A DNA stretch of 22,685 bases from a virus. The notes under the pieces are model-generated. The model made no database searches. It was not told the DNA's origin and saw only the letters and a program-made list of their open reading frames with translations. The position numbers and the translations under genes are program-made. The DNA lies in IMG/VR virus record IMGVR_UViG_3300042453_005799, positions 1-22,685 of that record; one strand, 5' to 3'. Shown here piece by piece: positions 1 to 6,283 of the stretch (position 1 is its first letter; each line of letters starts with the position of its first letter).

Positions 1-65
1 CAGCTCTTTAACTTTTTAATCTCGCTTTCTATACCTTCTTGACTATATTTGATTTCTACTTTCAT
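1..65 (-). CDS. 5' end of a hypothetical protein gene, cut by the window edge
   Basis: The minus strand reads ATG at 65-63 and stays open to base 1, giving 21 residues that start MKVEIKYSQEGIES and are rich in Lys and Glu. The start is supported by a GGAACT-N4-TAAAAT promoter just upstream with exactly 6 nt between the -10 box and ATG, so the message would be leaderless. It lies downstream of the tRNA-Thr gene. The fragment is too short to assign a family. Confidence 0.55.
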   Translation of the reverse strand, partial: MKVEIKYSQEGIESEIKKLKS

Positions 66-71
66 TACTAT

Positions 72-87
72 ATTTTACCCTAGTTCC
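72..87 (-). promoter_or_regulatory. GGAACT-type promoter, copy 1
   Basis: On the minus strand it reads GGAACT, AGGG, TAAAAT. It lies between the 3' end of tRNA-Thr and the ATG at 65, with 6 nt between TAAAAT and ATG. It is one of seven copies in the window with the same 4-nt spacing. Confidence 0.65.
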
Positions 88-92
88 TAAAA

Positions 93-167
93 TGGAGGCC
101 CCGCCCGGGTACGATCCGGAGATAGCTGATTACAAATCAGCCGTTTTACCAACTAAACTACAAGGCC
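93..167 (-). tRNA. tRNA-Thr (anticodon UGU)
   Basis: The minus strand folds as a 75-nt cloverleaf. The acceptor stem GGCCTTG pairs with CGGGGCC (two G-U pairs), the D arm is GTTT/AAAC, the anticodon stem GCTGA/TCAGC encloses loop TTTGTAA (anticodon TGT), and the T arm is TCCGG-ATCGTAC-CCGGG. CCA is encoded at 95-93. The T loop begins with A instead of the usual T54, a small oddity. It presumably helps the phage read ACA/ACN codons. A GGAACT-type promoter sits 36 nt upstream, inside the end of the preceding gene. Confidence 0.93.
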
Positions 168-168
168 A

Positions 169-375
169 TTAATAACGAATATAAAATTCGTATTCATAAA
201 ATATTCTATCTAAGTTCCTTTTATCTAAAAGAGCAACAAACCCTTCCCAATCGTTGCAACTTTCATTCCATCCCTTTGCTATCATCTCTTTAATAATAGC
301 TGCTGTGGATAGTTTGTTATTAAAAGATTTTTTGAGAAAATCTATAACGTCATTTGTTATATTTAACTCTCTCAT
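169..375 (-). CDS. hypothetical protein, 68 aa
   Basis: Small acidic to neutral protein beginning MRELNITNDVIDFLKKSFNN, with no recognised domain. It ends 1 nt before the tRNA-Thr gene, and the last third of its coding sequence contains a promoter pointing at the tRNA. It follows the 61-residue membrane protein gene after about 40 nt. No Shine-Dalgarno is visible. Its status as a gene rests on position, strand agreement and tight packing with its neighbours. Confidence 0.6.
   Translation of the reverse strand: MRELNITNDVIDFLKKSFNNKLSTAAIIKEMIAKGWNESCNDWEGFVALLDKRNLDRIFYEYEFYIRY
203..218 (-). promoter_or_regulatory. GGAACT-type promoter, copy 2, for tRNA-Thr
   Basis: The minus strand reads GGAACT, TAGA, TAGAAT inside the 3' part of the 68-residue gene, 36 nt upstream of the mature tRNA-Thr 5' end. 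It would make a short precursor for RNase P trimming. Confidence 0.55.
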
Positions 376-415
376 GTTTAGTTTGAACTCAATAGTTTAA
401 GTAAAACTTGATCTA

Positions 416-601
416 TTATGCTTTTTTTAAACTCTCGACAAACTCAATCTGAGCCTTATTATCAGCTTCTCTCTTCTTTGAGTATGAGGCTATTGCTACA
501 TACAAAAATACAATTACAGATAATATAACGACTGCGATTAATTCGTCACGACCCTTACTAGACTTGCGAGTAACCCTTACACTGCTTAAGAATGGTCTCA
601 T
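416..601 (-). CDS. small single-pass membrane protein, 61 aa
   Basis: Residues about 21-40 (LIAVVILSVIVFLYVAIASY) form one hydrophobic segment. A basic N-terminus (RVTRKSSKGR) and a charged C-terminal tail (KKREADNKAQIEF) flank it. This is one transmembrane helix, and charge bias suggests the N-terminus is inside. The start ATG overlaps the upstream stop as ATGA, which implies translational coupling. Function is unknown; small phage membrane proteins of this shape can be holin-like or superinfection factors, but nothing here proves that. Confidence 0.65.
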   Translation of the reverse strand: MRPFLSSVRVTRKSSKGRDELIAVVILSVIVFLYVAIASYSKKREADNKAQIEFVESLKKA

Positions 602-1173
602 AATAGTTCTTTAATTTTTTCAATAGTACCAAAATCGTTATAGCAAAAATCGAAAATATATGGCTCAATATCTTCACTAAGATTATAATCAGCAATGAGC
701 TTATCATAATAATAATCTCTCGCTTTTTGTAGATTGGTTACTAGATCGCGTGTTTTAACTATCGCGTCAGCTACTGGCGTAGTTTCTGGATTAATAATTT
801 CTCCCTCTGTGCTAGTGGTAAAATCGCTAATTGACATTACAAATCCTCCTACAAGATGAGCTCTATAGTCGACCCATTTTGAATGATCTTCGCCTATACT
901 AGTATAAAATACTATATACCCGGTATATGGATAAAACTCCCACTCGTGAGAGATCTCTTCGTATCTAGGCAATCTATCAAACAGAGACTCACTGTCTGGA
1001 TTGCCATCGATAGCTTTATACTTACATCTTTTAACAAAAAGCTGCTTGTTCTCTCTAATTTCATATTCAAGCATAATGCAATCCAGATCTTTTGTTTGAA
1101 AGACTGGACCCTTGTCTTTAGGAAAAGAATCAGGAAGATCACACTTTACCGTAATTGTATCAAACATTCCCAT
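598..1173 (-). CDS. conserved phage protein with MGMFD N-terminus, 191 aa
   Basis: The frame is open further upstream, but the best start is the ATG at 1173, giving MGMFDTITVKCDLP. This N-terminus recurs in many phage proteins of unknown function. It overlaps the preceding 60-residue gene by 14 nt. The protein is soluble, rich in aromatics and acids, and has no catalytic motif that I recognise. It is part of the small-gene operon running from 2129 down to 169. Confidence 0.72.
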   Translation of the reverse strand: MGMFDTITVKCDLPDSFPKDKGPVFQTKDLDCIMLEYEIRENKQLFVKRCKYKAIDGNPDSESLFDRLPRYEEISHEWEFYPYTGYIVFYTSIGEDHSKWVDYRAHLVGGFVMSISDFTTSTEGEIINPETTPVADAIVKTRDLVTNLQKARDYYYDKLIADYNLSEDIEPYIFDFCYNDFGTIEKIKELL

Positions 1174-1342
1174 TTTCGTCAAAAATAAAATAGTTACTGA
1201 TTTCAAGAAGAATAGCTTCTTCAATTTTTTCTTTTATAGCTTCCTCTCCTGGGGTATCTGTATGCTTGTGAGCTCGATACCATCCAGCGGATATGCCTCT
1301 CTCAAGACAATCTTGCAATATTACATAGGTATTTGGTTTCAT
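1160..1342 (-). CDS. conserved small phage protein, 60 aa
   Basis: Short protein with the pattern ILQDCLERGISAGWYRAHKH, TDTP, then an acidic helix and a SNYFIFDE end. I recognise this pattern from small conserved proteins in many phage genomes, with no known function. Its ATG overlaps the upstream stop by one base (TAATG). The pattern conservation makes it a confident real gene. Confidence 0.8.
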   Translation of the reverse strand: MKPNTYVILQDCLERGISAGWYRAHKHTDTPGEEAIKEKIEEAILLEISNYFIFDENGNV

Positions 1343-1677
1343 TAATAGACGTATTTTTTATCGTAGCATTTTTGTTCAACTCTATCTACAAGATTACTAA
1401 TCTCTTTATCTTGCTCAGTCGTGATATCTTTCACAACATCATAATAAATTCTGATGCCTCCATATTTAACCTTAATTTGCTCAAACTCAACACAATTTGG
1501 CTCAATCTGCTGAATTGCGTCACAAAGAGCTTCTACCTCTGGAAACCATTCATCAGGAATATCTGCCCCCCAGCACATGCATGTCTCTCTCATATGGAGG
1601 TTAACGCGACGAAACATATCCGGATATTTATTAAATAAATTTTGCTCTTTTTCAGAAAATTTTTCAAATAAACTCAT
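1342..1677 (-). CDS. conserved phage protein, 111 aa
   Basis: Residues about 31-50 read ETCMCWGADIPDEWFPEVEA, and the centre has the motif KVKYGGIRIYY. This resembles a family of small phage proteins with a Cys-Trp-Gly segment followed by a Gln/Lys-Val-Lys-x-Lys/Tyr-Gly-x-(L/I)-Arg strand. Function is unknown. Cysteines at the N-terminal CxC and near the C-terminus could bind metal, but that is speculative. ATGA overlap with the upstream lipoprotein gene shows operon membership. Confidence 0.72.
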   Translation of the reverse strand: MSLFEKFSEKEQNLFNKYPDMFRRVNLHMRETCMCWGADIPDEWFPEVEALCDAIQQIEPNCVEFEQIKVKYGGIRIYYDVVKDITTEQDKEISNLVDRVEQKCYDKKYVY

Positions 1678-1868
1678 AGATGTTGCATTAGAGCGTTAGT
1701 AATGAGTAGAATATTTTGCAATGATAATTGCCGTCCTTGCGGGGGCATATCATTATTATATGATTCAATTATAGAGATATCATCTCTACGCATAAGCTCA
1801 GACCAGTCAGTGTCTGTAGTTTTACATGCCGATAGAAAACAAGCGACAAAAATTGCGAGATATTTCAT
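1674..1868 (-). CDS. small putative lipoprotein, 64 aa
   Basis: The N-terminus MKYLAIFVACFLSACKTTD is a short signal peptide ending in the lipobox LSAC, so Cys15 should be lipidated. The rest is about 49 residues with no known domain. The start follows the upstream stop by 3 nt and the end overlaps the next start by ATGA. Candidates include an outer-membrane spanin-like (Rz1-type) protein or a superinfection-exclusion lipoprotein, but it is far from the endolysin gene and lacks the proline-rich tract of many Rz1 proteins. Only the lipoprotein call is well supported. Confidence 0.68.
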   Translation of the reverse strand: MKYLAIFVACFLSACKTTDTDWSELMRRDDISIIESYNNDMPPQGRQLSLQNILLITNALMQHL

Positions 1869-1871
1869 AGA

Positions 1872-2129
1872 TTATACAGCGGATAGCTTTTCGAGAGCTC
1901 TACCTAGAGCAATTCTTACCCCCATCTTCTTATCGTAATTATCTTTGAGAGAGCATATAGCAAGGCCGGAGCAAAGCAAATTACCCTCCTTGTTATAAAT
2001 GTCAATCTTAGTTGATCCGCCTTTCTCATAAACACGCGACCTACCTTCATTATCTAGGAAGATATGTTGGCGTGAATGAAAAACACGAACCTTTAGTCCT
2101 TTTTGTCTCAGCGATTTTACTGTTTCCAT
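1872..2129 (-). CDS. conserved small phage protein, 85 aa
   Basis: Basic protein whose C-terminal half contains KGGSTKIDIYNKEGN, GLAICSLKDNYDKKMGVRIA and GRALEKL. This G-x-A-x-CS-x-x-D-x-Y-x-KK-x-G-x-x-IA-x-GRAL pattern is familiar from small phage proteins of unknown function. It is the first gene after a GGAACT-type promoter whose -10 box ends 6 nt before the ATG, so it should be made from a leaderless message. Confidence 0.75.
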   Translation of the reverse strand: METVKSLRQKGLKVRVFHSRQHIFLDNEGRSRVYEKGGSTKIDIYNKEGNLLCSGLAICSLKDNYDKKMGVRIALGRALEKLSAV

Positions 2130-2135
2130 ATTTAA

Positions 2136-2151
2136 ATTATATAAAAGTTCC
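2136..2151 (-). promoter_or_regulatory. GGAACT-type promoter, copy 3
   Basis: The minus strand reads GGAACT, TTTA, TATAAT, then TTAAAT and ATG. With standard -10 spacing, transcription would begin at or next to the ATG of the 85-residue gene. No TTGACA-like -35 is seen. Confidence 0.7.
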
Positions 2152-2162
2152 TTAATATTTGT

Positions 2163-2333
2163 TCATGCTATTTTTTGAATACACATTTCTAGCTCTTTAC
2201 ATGCTTGCTCGTTGCAGCATTTTTCTCGCGAACACTCGAATGGTAGTTTTCGCTTGCGAAAAATCCTATCATAGTTCGCTGCATATTTCTTTTGATCTAC
2301 CGGCCTTGGCCTATCTCCTTTACCCGCGCTCAT
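2163..2333 (-). CDS. small conserved phage protein (SAGKGDRPRPV type), 56 aa
   Basis: The minus-strand frame from ATG 2333 to TGA 2163 encodes 56 residues starting MSAGKGDRPRPVDQKKY, followed by ANYDRIF. I recognise the S-x-GKGD-x-PRPV...Y-x-x-NYDRIF signature from a widespread small phage protein of unknown function. Its ATG overlaps the upstream stop as ATGA. Five cysteines lie in the last 23 residues (C-x5-CC-x4-C-x5-C), which suggests a small metal site. It is easily missed because of its length. Confidence 0.82.
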   Translation of the reverse strand: MSAGKGDRPRPVDQKKYAANYDRIFRKRKLPFECSREKCCNEQACKELEMCIQKIA

Positions 2334-2596
2334 TGTTTTTTAAATTGAATATTTTTAGCAAAATCCGGGTCTCCGCTCCCGTTTCTTACATTCTCTTTAT
2401 GAATTTCTCTTAGAGAAGGGTTTATAGATGTAAATCGCACATAATGCTCAACATCTAGCCAGGAGACGCCAATAGCATTAGCAATTAGATTTACAATTAT
2501 TAGCCATAAAATATTTCCAAATACCCATATTTCCGCAAATATAATAAAGATGGCTGTAGTTGTTTTCTTTCGTATTTCGTTAACTAAGTTGATCAT
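2330..2596 (-). CDS. membrane protein, 88 aa
   Basis: After a short charged N-terminus (MINLVNEIRKKTT), residues about 14-43 are strongly hydrophobic (AIFIIFAEIWVFGNILWLII and following VNLIANAIGV). This fits one long or two short membrane helices. The C-terminal 40 residues are polar. No family is recognised. The end overlaps the 56-residue gene by ATGA and the start lies 13 nt after the upstream 42-residue gene, so it belongs to the same operon. Confidence 0.65.
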   Translation of the reverse strand: MINLVNEIRKKTTTAIFIIFAEIWVFGNILWLIIVNLIANAIGVSWLDVEHYVRFTSINPSLREIHKENVRNGSGDPDFAKNIQFKKQ

Positions 2597-2609
2597 ATAA
2601 TGTTTTTAA

Positions 2610-2738
2610 TTAACTCCCCATACAGATTTTAAAACATAAAATAAGAACTTTATTCATAAGCCAAGTATACGCTAAAATGCATAATAAGGCAATTGGAATG
2701 CTTATAGCACATCCAGAGCATCCTTTTTTATATTTCAT
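2610..2738 (-). CDS. tiny Cys-rich membrane protein, 42 aa
   Basis: ATG 2738 to TAA 2610 encodes 42 residues. It begins MKYKKGCSGCAISI, has one hydrophobic stretch (PIALLCILAYTWLM), then a second hydrophobic stretch, and carries five cysteines including CSGC near the N-terminus. The start overlaps the stop of the 69-residue gene in an ATGA arrangement, as in four other junctions of this operon. That overlap is the main evidence that it is translated. No family is recognised. Confidence 0.55.
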   Translation of the reverse strand: MKYKKGCSGCAISIPIALLCILAYTWLMNKVLILCFKICMGS

Positions 2739-2944
2739 TTCTTACTCTCTTTTACAATTTTATCTACGACGTATGCAGGCAACACTTCTAAATTTTCCTT
2801 TGTAAATGTTTGAATTACAGCGTCATCGTCATTAACGAGTATTCGACGAACATATCCATCTTCAACAAGTTTATTTGCGATTGGAGCGATTAGTTTTCTA
2901 TCCTCTTCACTGTTCCCCTTCGTTAGGCCTAGAATGATACTCAT
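2735..2944 (-). CDS. hypothetical protein, 69 aa
   Basis: Small soluble protein, MSIILGLTKGNSEEDRKLIA then ANKLVEDGYVRRILVNDDD, predicted mixed alpha/beta. It overlaps the end of the metalloprotease gene by 38 nt. The end is coupled (ATGA) to the 42-residue membrane protein. No known domain is seen. The start at 2944 gives the only ATG that keeps the full frame. Confidence 0.6.
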   Translation of the reverse strand: MSIILGLTKGNSEEDRKLIAPIANKLVEDGYVRRILVNDDDAVIQTFTKENLEVLPAYVVDKIVKESKK

Positions 2945-3389
2945 TTGCTATATTTTTACTATACGATAAACAATTATATATTTCAAGGGCTTTTATTCCG
3001 ATTAATTCCCAATTTTCTGCTTCAAGTTCTGCGTCTTCGCAATCCCACCTATTCGGTCTTTTAGCTACCATACTATTACTCGGCCTGTTATCAATCATAT
3101 ATTGCTTCCAATGACAGAATTCGTGAAAGATAGTTTTTACAAATTCTTCATATGTTTCATTATTATTGATGTTAATGTACAATGTATTGCTATAATTATA
3201 CCATCCCGCAAGGGAGTCGTCCTCGCGTATTTTTACATAAATGTTAGTTGTGCCTTTAGCTCTATTTGGCTTTATCCAATTGTATGCTGTTGTTAAGCAG
3301 TAGGATAAGAGCTTCCAATCAGTCGATACATTATATCTTGCAATAGCCTTTTCGTTGTCCTTGTCATTTAATCGCAACCGTATTTTCAT
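2907..3389 (-). CDS. putative zinc metalloprotease (HExxH), 160 aa
   Basis: Counting from the ATG at 3389, residues 89-93 read HEFCH within the helix VKTIFHEFCHWKQYM, a classic HExxH zinc site. An acidic helix CEDAELEAEN (117-126) about 25 residues later could supply the third ligand in the gluzincin or SprT-like manner. The upstream part is a beta-rich N-lobe with a GWYNYS hairpin before the helix. No signal peptide is seen, so the enzyme would act in the cytoplasm. A longer frame exists from a TTG at 3428 but ATG 3389 is preferred. It overlaps the radA-like gene by 26 nt. The peptidase fold is inferred from the motif; the substrate is unknown. Confidence 0.7.
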   Translation of the reverse strand: MKIRLRLNDKDNEKAIARYNVSTDWKLLSYCLTTAYNWIKPNRAKGTTNIYVKIREDDSLAGWYNYSNTLYININNNETYEEFVKTIFHEFCHWKQYMIDNRPSNSMVAKRPNRWDCEDAELEAENWELIGIKALEIYNCLSYSKNIANEYHSRPNEGEQ

Positions 3390-4293
3390 AATTTGCGTGT
3401 TTCCAGATAGCTGTATCTCCGCGACCAAACTTAACTAGAGTCCCATCTTGAACTAGAGCTCTCAATAGATACCCAGCGCGGGTCGCATCTATATTTAGTT
3501 CTTTGCACACCCTGGCAATAGTAATTCCAGGCGGCTCTTGTAGAGCTTTGATCTTCTCAAACTCTTCATCCTTACGTTTTGCTTTAGGTATCGAAGTAGA
3601 ACTCTTCGGCTCAACCTTCCTGTCAAAGTCGAACCCGCCATAGCCAAAATACATTGAAACCTCAGCGAGAGATCCATAGCGATTTTTCGTGGTAGTAATA
3701 GTTCTAAACGACGTATCATCCTCATCGATAGAAATATCCATATTGATATCTACGGCATGAGGAATAGTCGTCGAACCTTTGTACATACCGTTCTTCGTAA
3801 TATGAAGAATAATACACATGGCAGTTTCATGTTGCTTGCATGCGCTAACAATGCGACCAATAGCGGCATCTTGACCGGTTCTATTAAGCCGGGCGCCGTT
3901 TTCTGACAATGTCGGAAATGAATCGAATACTACATAGTCCATATCCTCCATGAACGAAATAAGCCTATCAATATCAGTCTCGCTTGCGACATACACATTC
4001 GAGATATTAAGACGCTTACAAGTATAAGCGATCATTTCAACAGATTCTTCTCCGGTAATATAAGCTGTCTTATATCCATTATTGGAGAGAGATTCACATA
4101 GTTGAAGCAATAGAGTGGTTTTACCCGATCCCGGTGCAGCGGCGATAGTCGATACCGAGCCAGGTAGAATACCTTCGCCTCCATATAGAGTATCAAGCTG
4201 CGAGATTCCTGTAGCCATTCTGCTAAAGAACGAAGCAGGAACATTAATTTCACTAACCTTAGTTAACTTAGTTTTGTTATGATTAATTATCAT
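3364..4293 (-). CDS. radA-like: RadA/Sms-like RecA-fold ATPase with C-terminal winged helix, 309 aa
   Basis: The N-terminal part matches the RadA/Sms core: GISQLDTLYGGEGILPGS (29-46), Walker A APGSGKTT (53-60), GEES (81-84), Walker B YVVFDSFPT (120-128), and the RadA signature KNRYGS (203-208; KNRFG in bacteria). Bacterial RadA also has an N-terminal zinc finger and a C-terminal Lon-protease-like domain; both are missing. Residues about 238-305 instead look like a winged helix (ITIARVCKELNI, ATRAGYLLRALVQDGTLVKF). A recombination or replication role, such as branch migration or strand loading, is inferred from the family. It is the first gene of the early operon, behind two GGAACT-type promoters. 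Confidence 0.82.
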   Translation of the reverse strand: MIINHNKTKLTKVSEINVPASFFSRMATGISQLDTLYGGEGILPGSVSTIAAAPGSGKTTLLLQLCESLSNNGYKTAYITGEESVEMIAYTCKRLNISNVYVASETDIDRLISFMEDMDYVVFDSFPTLSENGARLNRTGQDAAIGRIVSACKQHETAMCIILHITKNGMYKGSTTIPHAVDINMDISIDEDDTSFRTITTTKNRYGSLAEVSMYFGYGGFDFDRKVEPKSSTSIPKAKRKDEEFEKIKALQEPPGITIARVCKELNIDATRAGYLLRALVQDGTLVKFGRGDTAIWKHANYENTVAIK

Positions 4294-4319
4294 TTGTTTG
4301 TTTTTTATTGTTTGATATT

Positions 4320-4335
4320 ATTTTATCAAAGTTCC
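4320..4335 (-). promoter_or_regulatory. GGAACT-type promoter, copy 4, for the radA-like gene
   Basis: The minus strand reads GGAACT, TTGA, TAAAAT, 26 nt before the ATG at 4293. The leader is A-rich with no Shine-Dalgarno. Confidence 0.68.
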
Positions 4336-4414
4336 TTAATTTTAACTCTGCACATTAAGGAAGAAAATACAGTCCAAATTTTTTATTGGCTGCTCTAATC
4401 TTTCCTTTAATAAT

Positions 4415-4430
4415 ATTATATTAAAGTTCC
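4415..4430 (-). promoter_or_regulatory. GGAACT-type promoter, copy 5, upstream tandem
   Basis: The minus strand reads GGAACT, TTAA, TATAAT, immediately after the endolysin stop and 95 nt upstream of copy 4. It is preceded by the small palindrome CCCTTTTAAAGGG (4429-4441). The 140-nt gap 4294-4433 holds only these two promoters; I see no ORF or clear RNA in it. Confidence 0.6.
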
Positions 4431-4433
4431 CTT

Positions 4434-5201
4434 TTAAAGGGTTGCGAGAGCTTCTTTCAGCTCGCTCACTGGAGCGATAGTCTGTCGAGTAGCAGAATCA
4501 TATCGTGCTCTTTCAAGCCAATGATTATTATATAGATAAAGTTTACCCTCACGTTTTAAAAGGCTAGCAGCCGTTTTAAAATCCACTTTACGCTCTCTCA
4601 TCATGAAATCAACAACAGATTCAAATTTATCTTGAGGATTTACGATAGGGACCGGGGGAGGCGATACTAAAACTGTATTGGCTTTAATGAGATTAAGAAT
4701 CCAGTCTTTGGTAACTTTCTTTCCCGGACACGACTTAGATGTTTTGGGATCGTCTCTATGAAAGAGAACTGTCTTAGATGAGGGCTCAACCCCGATCCAC
4801 TGCAATAAATCTGCAGTACATTGAGCTGTAACCTTCCAGCACTCCAATCCTCTACCAGAAAGCGGATCTTCTACATCATAGTCTCCTAATACTTCAATGC
4901 CTATAGACGAAGAGTTAAAAGAAACTGCGTGAATACCAGGGGTAGTAAGAGGAGTCATTCCGAATATTTCATTCTCATCAATAAAGAGATGAGGCCCTCT
5001 ATTCCATCCTAACTTGTTCTTGTAATATGATGCAATGTTGTTAATATGCTGAATGGTAAGACCTGTTGGTCTTTGAGCAAGCGAAGGGGCTGAACAGTGA
5101 TGAAGCGTCACAGTTTTGACCCAAGATGGTTTACTTATAGTTTTAAGATAGTCTTTAAAAGAACTATTTGACCAGACTTTCCCGACGTTTGCGTATGACA
5201 T
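4434..5201 (-). CDS. endolysin, N-acetylmuramoyl-L-alanine amidase, 255 aa
   Basis: The N-terminal domain (about 25-175) is an Amidase_2/T7-lysozyme type zinc amidase. Ligands fit His34 or His35 in VTLHHCSA, His148 in LFHRDDP, and Cys158 in SKSCPGKK; Lys156 occupies the catalytic Lys place of T7 lysozyme. GWNRGPHLFIDE (65-76) and SIGIEVLGDY (99-108) are typical core strands. After a proline-rich linker (SPPPVPIVNPQ), residues 190-255 form a small extra domain, possibly for wall binding. It cuts the bond between MurNAc and L-Ala of peptidoglycan. There is no signal peptide, so it would need a holin, not identified in the window. The start sits 5 nt after a late-type promoter box. Confidence 0.9.
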   Translation of the reverse strand: MSYANVGKVWSNSSFKDYLKTISKPSWVKTVTLHHCSAPSLAQRPTGLTIQHINNIASYYKNKLGWNRGPHLFIDENEIFGMTPLTTPGIHAVSFNSSSIGIEVLGDYDVEDPLSGRGLECWKVTAQCTADLLQWIGVEPSSKTVLFHRDDPKTSKSCPGKKVTKDWILNLIKANTVLVSPPPVPIVNPQDKFESVVDFMMRERKVDFKTAASLLKREGKLYLYNNHWLERARYDSATRQTIAPVSELKEALATL

Positions 5202-5249
5202 AAAAATATTTAGGTGGATAACACGAAACTATCCACCTAAAATATTTTT
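5202..5249 (-). terminator. hairpin terminator after the DUF932 gene
   Basis: TTAGGTGGATA (5210-5220) pairs with TATCCACCTAA (5230-5240) around a 9-nt loop. The stem extends through flanking A/T tracts with one bulge. Read on the minus strand it directly follows the DUF932 stop and ends in a U-rich run. The stem contains the endolysin late promoter box. Confidence 0.8.
5207..5214 (-). promoter_or_regulatory. late promoter box for the endolysin gene
   Basis: The minus strand reads CCTAAATA, then TTTTT and ATG (5201). The TAAATA core and the 5-nt spacing match the other late genes. The first two bases deviate from TATAAATA, perhaps because they also form the terminator stem. Confidence 0.5.
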
Positions 5250-6083
5250 TTATGCTGCTTTTAGATACTCGAGCGTCTTGGTAGAAAGAGTATTGAACGT
5301 AAGATTACGAATAAACTTGTTAGGAGAAGTTTTTTGATGGGTTTCAAACTCAGTCACTGCATTGAGAGCATCCCACTTCGTGGCGCCTTCGTTAGCAATA
5401 CCTCCGCCAAACTTGAGCATAATCTTCTCTCGCTTGGTTTGAATCCGAGAACTCTCGTCCTTATCTTTAGGGATAATAGTCTCAACAAGCTTCACCATAT
5501 CGTCCTTGGTGAAGCGCTGATTGCGAAGAGTTTCAGCAGTTTTAGCAAACCCAGTAGCATACTCGATATTGAAAGCAATATTTGCTCGAAAGTCCTCAAC
5601 ACGCTGATCGAAGTTAGTGCTATGCCGCAGAGAAGGCGATCTACTCTCTCTCGCATCCTTCATCACCAAATGAAGAGCATTGGTACAAGCAATACGAATT
5701 GTAGAGGGAACGATCTTATTTGAAGATTTGCCTCTATGATCGATAATAGTATAGAAATATCCTTCGACAGGGTCAGAACTAATACCAATATCGCCGATTT
5801 TACTCTGAATAACGAGCTGAGATCCAGTGCTATTTTCAGCAAAGCCGACATGGTCAATATGAGCATTAATACCTCTACAGGCAGTCTCAATAGTATCGAC
5901 CATTTCATCAATCTGAATAGGTCGGTAGATGTTAGAGCAGATACCAATATGATTATTAGTATCGTCCCGGGTTAAGCTAAACAGCTTCGGGATTTGAATC
6001 CCTGCCGCGGTAAACAGCGGCTGCTTAGTAACGTTAAAATGAGGAATATCCCCCAATCCATTTATTTGTTTGAATACTTTCAT
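5250..6083 (-). CDS. DUF932 family phage protein, 277 aa
   Basis: The pattern fits the DUF932 / phage-plasmid-like family: ICSNIYRPIQIDEMVDTIE near residue 48, an early strand block, then STIRIACTNALHLVM and SPSLRHSTNFDQRVEDF. The family is common in phages and plasmids; its biochemical role is not established. It is a single-gene unit, with a GGAACT-type promoter upstream and a strong hairpin terminator directly after its stop. That suggests a separately regulated and probably abundant early product. Confidence 0.8.
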   Translation of the reverse strand: MKVFKQINGLGDIPHFNVTKQPLFTAAGIQIPKLFSLTRDDTNNHIGICSNIYRPIQIDEMVDTIETACRGINAHIDHVGFAENSTGSQLVIQSKIGDIGISSDPVEGYFYTIIDHRGKSSNKIVPSTIRIACTNALHLVMKDARESRSPSLRHSTNFDQRVEDFRANIAFNIEYATGFAKTAETLRNQRFTKDDMVKLVETIIPKDKDESSRIQTKREKIMLKFGGGIANEGATKWDALNAVTEFETHQKTSPNKFIRNLTFNTLSTKTLEYLKAA

Positions 6084-6093
6084 TGTACTTTCG

Positions 6094-6109
6094 ATTATAT
6101 GTTAGTTCC
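6094..6109 (-). promoter_or_regulatory. GGAACT-type promoter, copy 6, for the DUF932 gene
   Basis: The minus strand reads GGAACT, AACA, TATAAT, then 10 nt to ATG 6083. This leaves a leader of only a few bases. The box overlaps the last codons of the upstream 62-residue gene. Confidence 0.7.
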
Positions 6110-6283
6110 TTTTTCTTTATTTTTTGATTTGTTAGCGATAATGTTAACAGCGCTATATTCATCAAACCCTTCTTCAATAAGTCTGTCGACTATTTTTTTT
6201 ATATTTGTAAAGATTTCCCCTCTAAAGTGAAACTCTCTTCCCCCTGGCAAGTCTATAACCTTTAATGAAACAAAGTCAATCAT
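6095..6283 (-). CDS. hypothetical protein, 62 aa
   Basis: Small protein starting MIDFVSLKVIDLPGGREFHF, followed by an amphipathic helix and ending in a Lys-rich tail. It overlaps the end of the helix-hairpin-helix gene by 8 nt. Its own 3' end carries promoter copy 6. No domain is recognised; coding status rests on tight operon packing. Confidence 0.58.
   Translation of the reverse strand: MIDFVSLKVIDLPGGREFHFRGEIFTNIKKIVDRLIEEGFDEYSAVNIIANKSKNKEKGTNI

Noticed and set aside
883-1638. Plus-strand frames of 77-101 codons
   Set aside because: They are antisense to well-packed, recognisable small phage genes and have no features of their own.
4429-4441. CCCTTTTAAAGGG palindrome as endolysin terminator
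   Set aside because: The stem is short with almost no loop, and it overlaps the stop codon and promoter copy 5. It is too weak to call a terminator.
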